From assembly GCA_030268105.1 (NCBI GenBank), contig BSDZ01000078.1:6891501-6955500 (forward strand): a stretch of DNA of 64,000 nucleotides, given 5' to 3'. The position numbers and the translations under genes are program-made. Every line of letters starts with the position of its first letter. Positions within the stretch are counted from its first letter, which is position 1. This document shows positions 62,494 through 64,000 of the stretch, piece by piece. The notes under the pieces were generated by a model, which was not told the origin of the DNA, made no database searches, and saw only the letters and a program-made list of their open reading frames with translations. Source of the stretch: Volvox africanus (taxonomy: Eukaryota > Chlorophyta > Chlorophyceae > Chlamydomonadales > Volvocaceae).

Positions 62494-63796
62494 ACGCTGG
62501 TAGCCCATCGGCGCTTCATGTGCACCATGTGCGGCAAATGTTGCACCGGCGACGGTGAAATCTGGGTGTCCCCTGAGGAGGCTGCCCGCATCGCTCGCCA
62601 CCTCAACATGTCGCTGCAGCGGTTCCAGGACACCCACACCAAGCAGTACTCTAAGTACAAGGGCTGGCGAATGCTCAAGACGGGGGAGGGGTCATCGGTG
62701 AGTGGGATGGGAGAGGGGTCGCCGTTGGCATACATCCATCTCCTTACCTTCATTGACGATATGTGTATAACCGGGCAAATATTGGAGAGCTTTCTTCTTA
62801 CATGTCGGGGCGTTAAGTAGAGGCGCATTATCGGTGTTTTCACGAAGTAGAGGGCTTTTTGCTTTTGCTCGTTGGGGTCTCTCGACTATCGCACCATTTA
62901 CCATTTCTGACGCGTGATATCGAATTCACGACTTCATTTGAAAATGTCTCACATTGTCACATCGCCCTCTGGCGCCAAATCCTTAGCCTTCGCCTTGGCT
63001 CTCCATGCCCTGGTATGCTATTGTTCGCATACCAACCTCTTCGTGACCAACCTCTTCGTGACCAACCTCTTCGTGCGCGCCCCTCCACCTGCCTGACCGC
63101 ACCCTCCACCTGCCTGCCAGTCTTGCATCTTTCTGGGACCAGATAATAAGTGTTCCATCCACGCGGTGCGACCCAGTCAATGTTCCACTTACCCCTGGTG
63201 GCCCGAGCTTACGTTCGACAGGGAGTGGGAGTGGGAAAAGGTAGGTGGGACGCCCGAATGGGGGTGATTATGGTGATGGAGAGGCTCTGTCCCCTGAGGA
63301 CACCGGTAGAGGGGTTAGGGAGGCCAAGAAAACGACGTTTTCCCGGCCCCCTGTAGAATCCCATCCTTCCCAGTGAGATGCCAAAAAGCTGAACCATGAC
63401 GGATGCAGTCCATAGGAATCAAGAACCAGCTTATACGAGCTTATTGGCGGCTGATGTAACCAGGGGTTACGAATATACGCTGATAAAACACACGCTGCCC
63501 GGTCGGACCTACAGTAGCTAGGTCTGGTTGAGGCAAGTCTCTGCAGGCACCTGCGCAATCCGGTCCGTTTCTGCGGTCGCAGACATTACTTGAAACAACT
63601 TACACTTGTGCCCTCGCAGGTATGCGAGGCGATACTTTTCTTAGGATTTTCTTAGGGTTACTTTTCTAACATCCTTCGTACGTCCCTGGACTACAAACAG
63701 GCAAATATCTGCGAGGGCTTCGACCACCCGGAAGCAGGACCGCTGGATGTAGAAGAGGCGGCCAAGCAGCTTCGAGAAGCCAATAAGATGACGCAG
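62494..63796 (+). CDS. YkgJ/UPF0153-type cysteine-cluster protein (incomplete)
   Basis: Three exons, all phase 0, are visible: 62494-62697, 63121-63240 and 63701-63796. They encode RRFMCTMCGKCCTGDGEIWV then SPEEAARIARHLNMSLQRF, CIFLGPDNKCSIHAVRPSQC then STYPWWPEL, and CEGFDHPEAGPLDVEEAAKQ. The C-x2-C-x2-CC cluster followed by C...C-S-I-x4-RP-x2-C and YPWW is the signature of the YkgJ (formerly UPF0153) family, thought to bind Zn or an Fe-S cluster; its cellular role is not settled. The first visible exon starts at an acceptor (CTCATTGCAG), so at least one 5' exon, perhaps with a transit peptide, is missing. The last donor (ACGCAG|GTAGCAG) shows that the gene goes on, probably past the window end. 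Confidence 0.82.
63031..63075 (+). repeat. Three tandem 15-bp repeats
   Basis: ACCAACCTCTTCGTG occurs three times without a change in the intron of the YkgJ-type gene. Directly after it, an 18-bp unit (CCCTCCACCTGCCTGACC) occurs about twice. Confidence 0.9.
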
Positions 63797-64000
63797 GTAG
63801 CAGATCTGTTTTGATACCCTATCCTTGTCAGTGGTTTTGATGTTGTTACGCTCGTGCTAGTATGGAGATCATCACGTTGTTCTATTAAGAGTGCCTAAGC
63901 TGGGGAATGCTGAAGGGGAACTCAGCAGTAGGTGGGAAAAGAAGCTAGCCAGATGCAGCATGTTGGGGCGATGGATGGGGGTTGGGACGAGGGGACCCGC

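Noticed and set aside
63031..63117. CRISPR-like direct repeats
   Set aside because: The 15-bp and 18-bp units are directly adjacent without spacers and lie in a eukaryotic intron; they are ordinary tandem repeats.

Overview
The window is nuclear DNA of a green alga, most likely a volvocine chlorophyte (Chlamydomonas/Volvox relatives). Genes are split by many GT-AG introns, proteins carry long Ala/Gly/Gln/Pro/Ser insertions, exons are GC-rich, and interstitial TTTTAGGG/TTTAGGG telomere-type repeats occur. Introns are G/T-rich on the coding strand, which helps show gene direction. No operon, CRISPR array, rRNA or intact tRNA was seen. All gene models were built by hand by joining exons whose reading phase and splice sites agree.

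Layout. 1-4,150: little supportable coding except a possible exon at the left edge. 4,644-6,529 (-): a 501-aa protein with an acylation-type N terminus, divergent from 6,895-10,942 (+), the CIAO1/CIA1 WD40 protein of cytosolic Fe-S assembly. 10,943-14,800: weak coding and microsatellites. 15,154-16,090 (+): small unknown gene. 16,538-16,604: long near-perfect hairpin. 17,974-20,754 (-): nine-exon mitochondrial ATP synthase gamma subunit. 21,822-29,846 (-): ten-exon, 1,745-aa leucine-rich-repeat protein, perhaps XRRA1-like. 30,803-35,771 (+): six-exon SNAPC3/SNAP50 homologue with a very long N-terminal extension. 37,218-38,057 (+) and 38,076-38,399 (-): two small convergent unknown genes. 38,400-43,138: no convincing gene. 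43,139-46,654 (-): probable chromatin protein with SAND-like and Tudor-like regions. 46,655-53,009: AT-richer, repeats and coding fragments. 53,010-58,673 (-): unrecognised multi-pass membrane protein in about 11 exons. 59,707-60,161 (+): terminal exons of a small unknown gene. 62,494 to the right edge (+): YkgJ/UPF0153-type cysteine-cluster protein, incomplete in the window.

The recognised genes are housekeeping (Fe-S assembly, mitochondrial ATP synthesis, snRNA transcription) with no evident shared pathway. The best candidates for new biology are the unrecognised membrane protein, the SAND/Tudor-like protein, the acylated protein sharing a promoter region with CIAO1, the extended SNAPC3 with an overlapping upstream ORF, the long hairpin, and several dispersed repeats.
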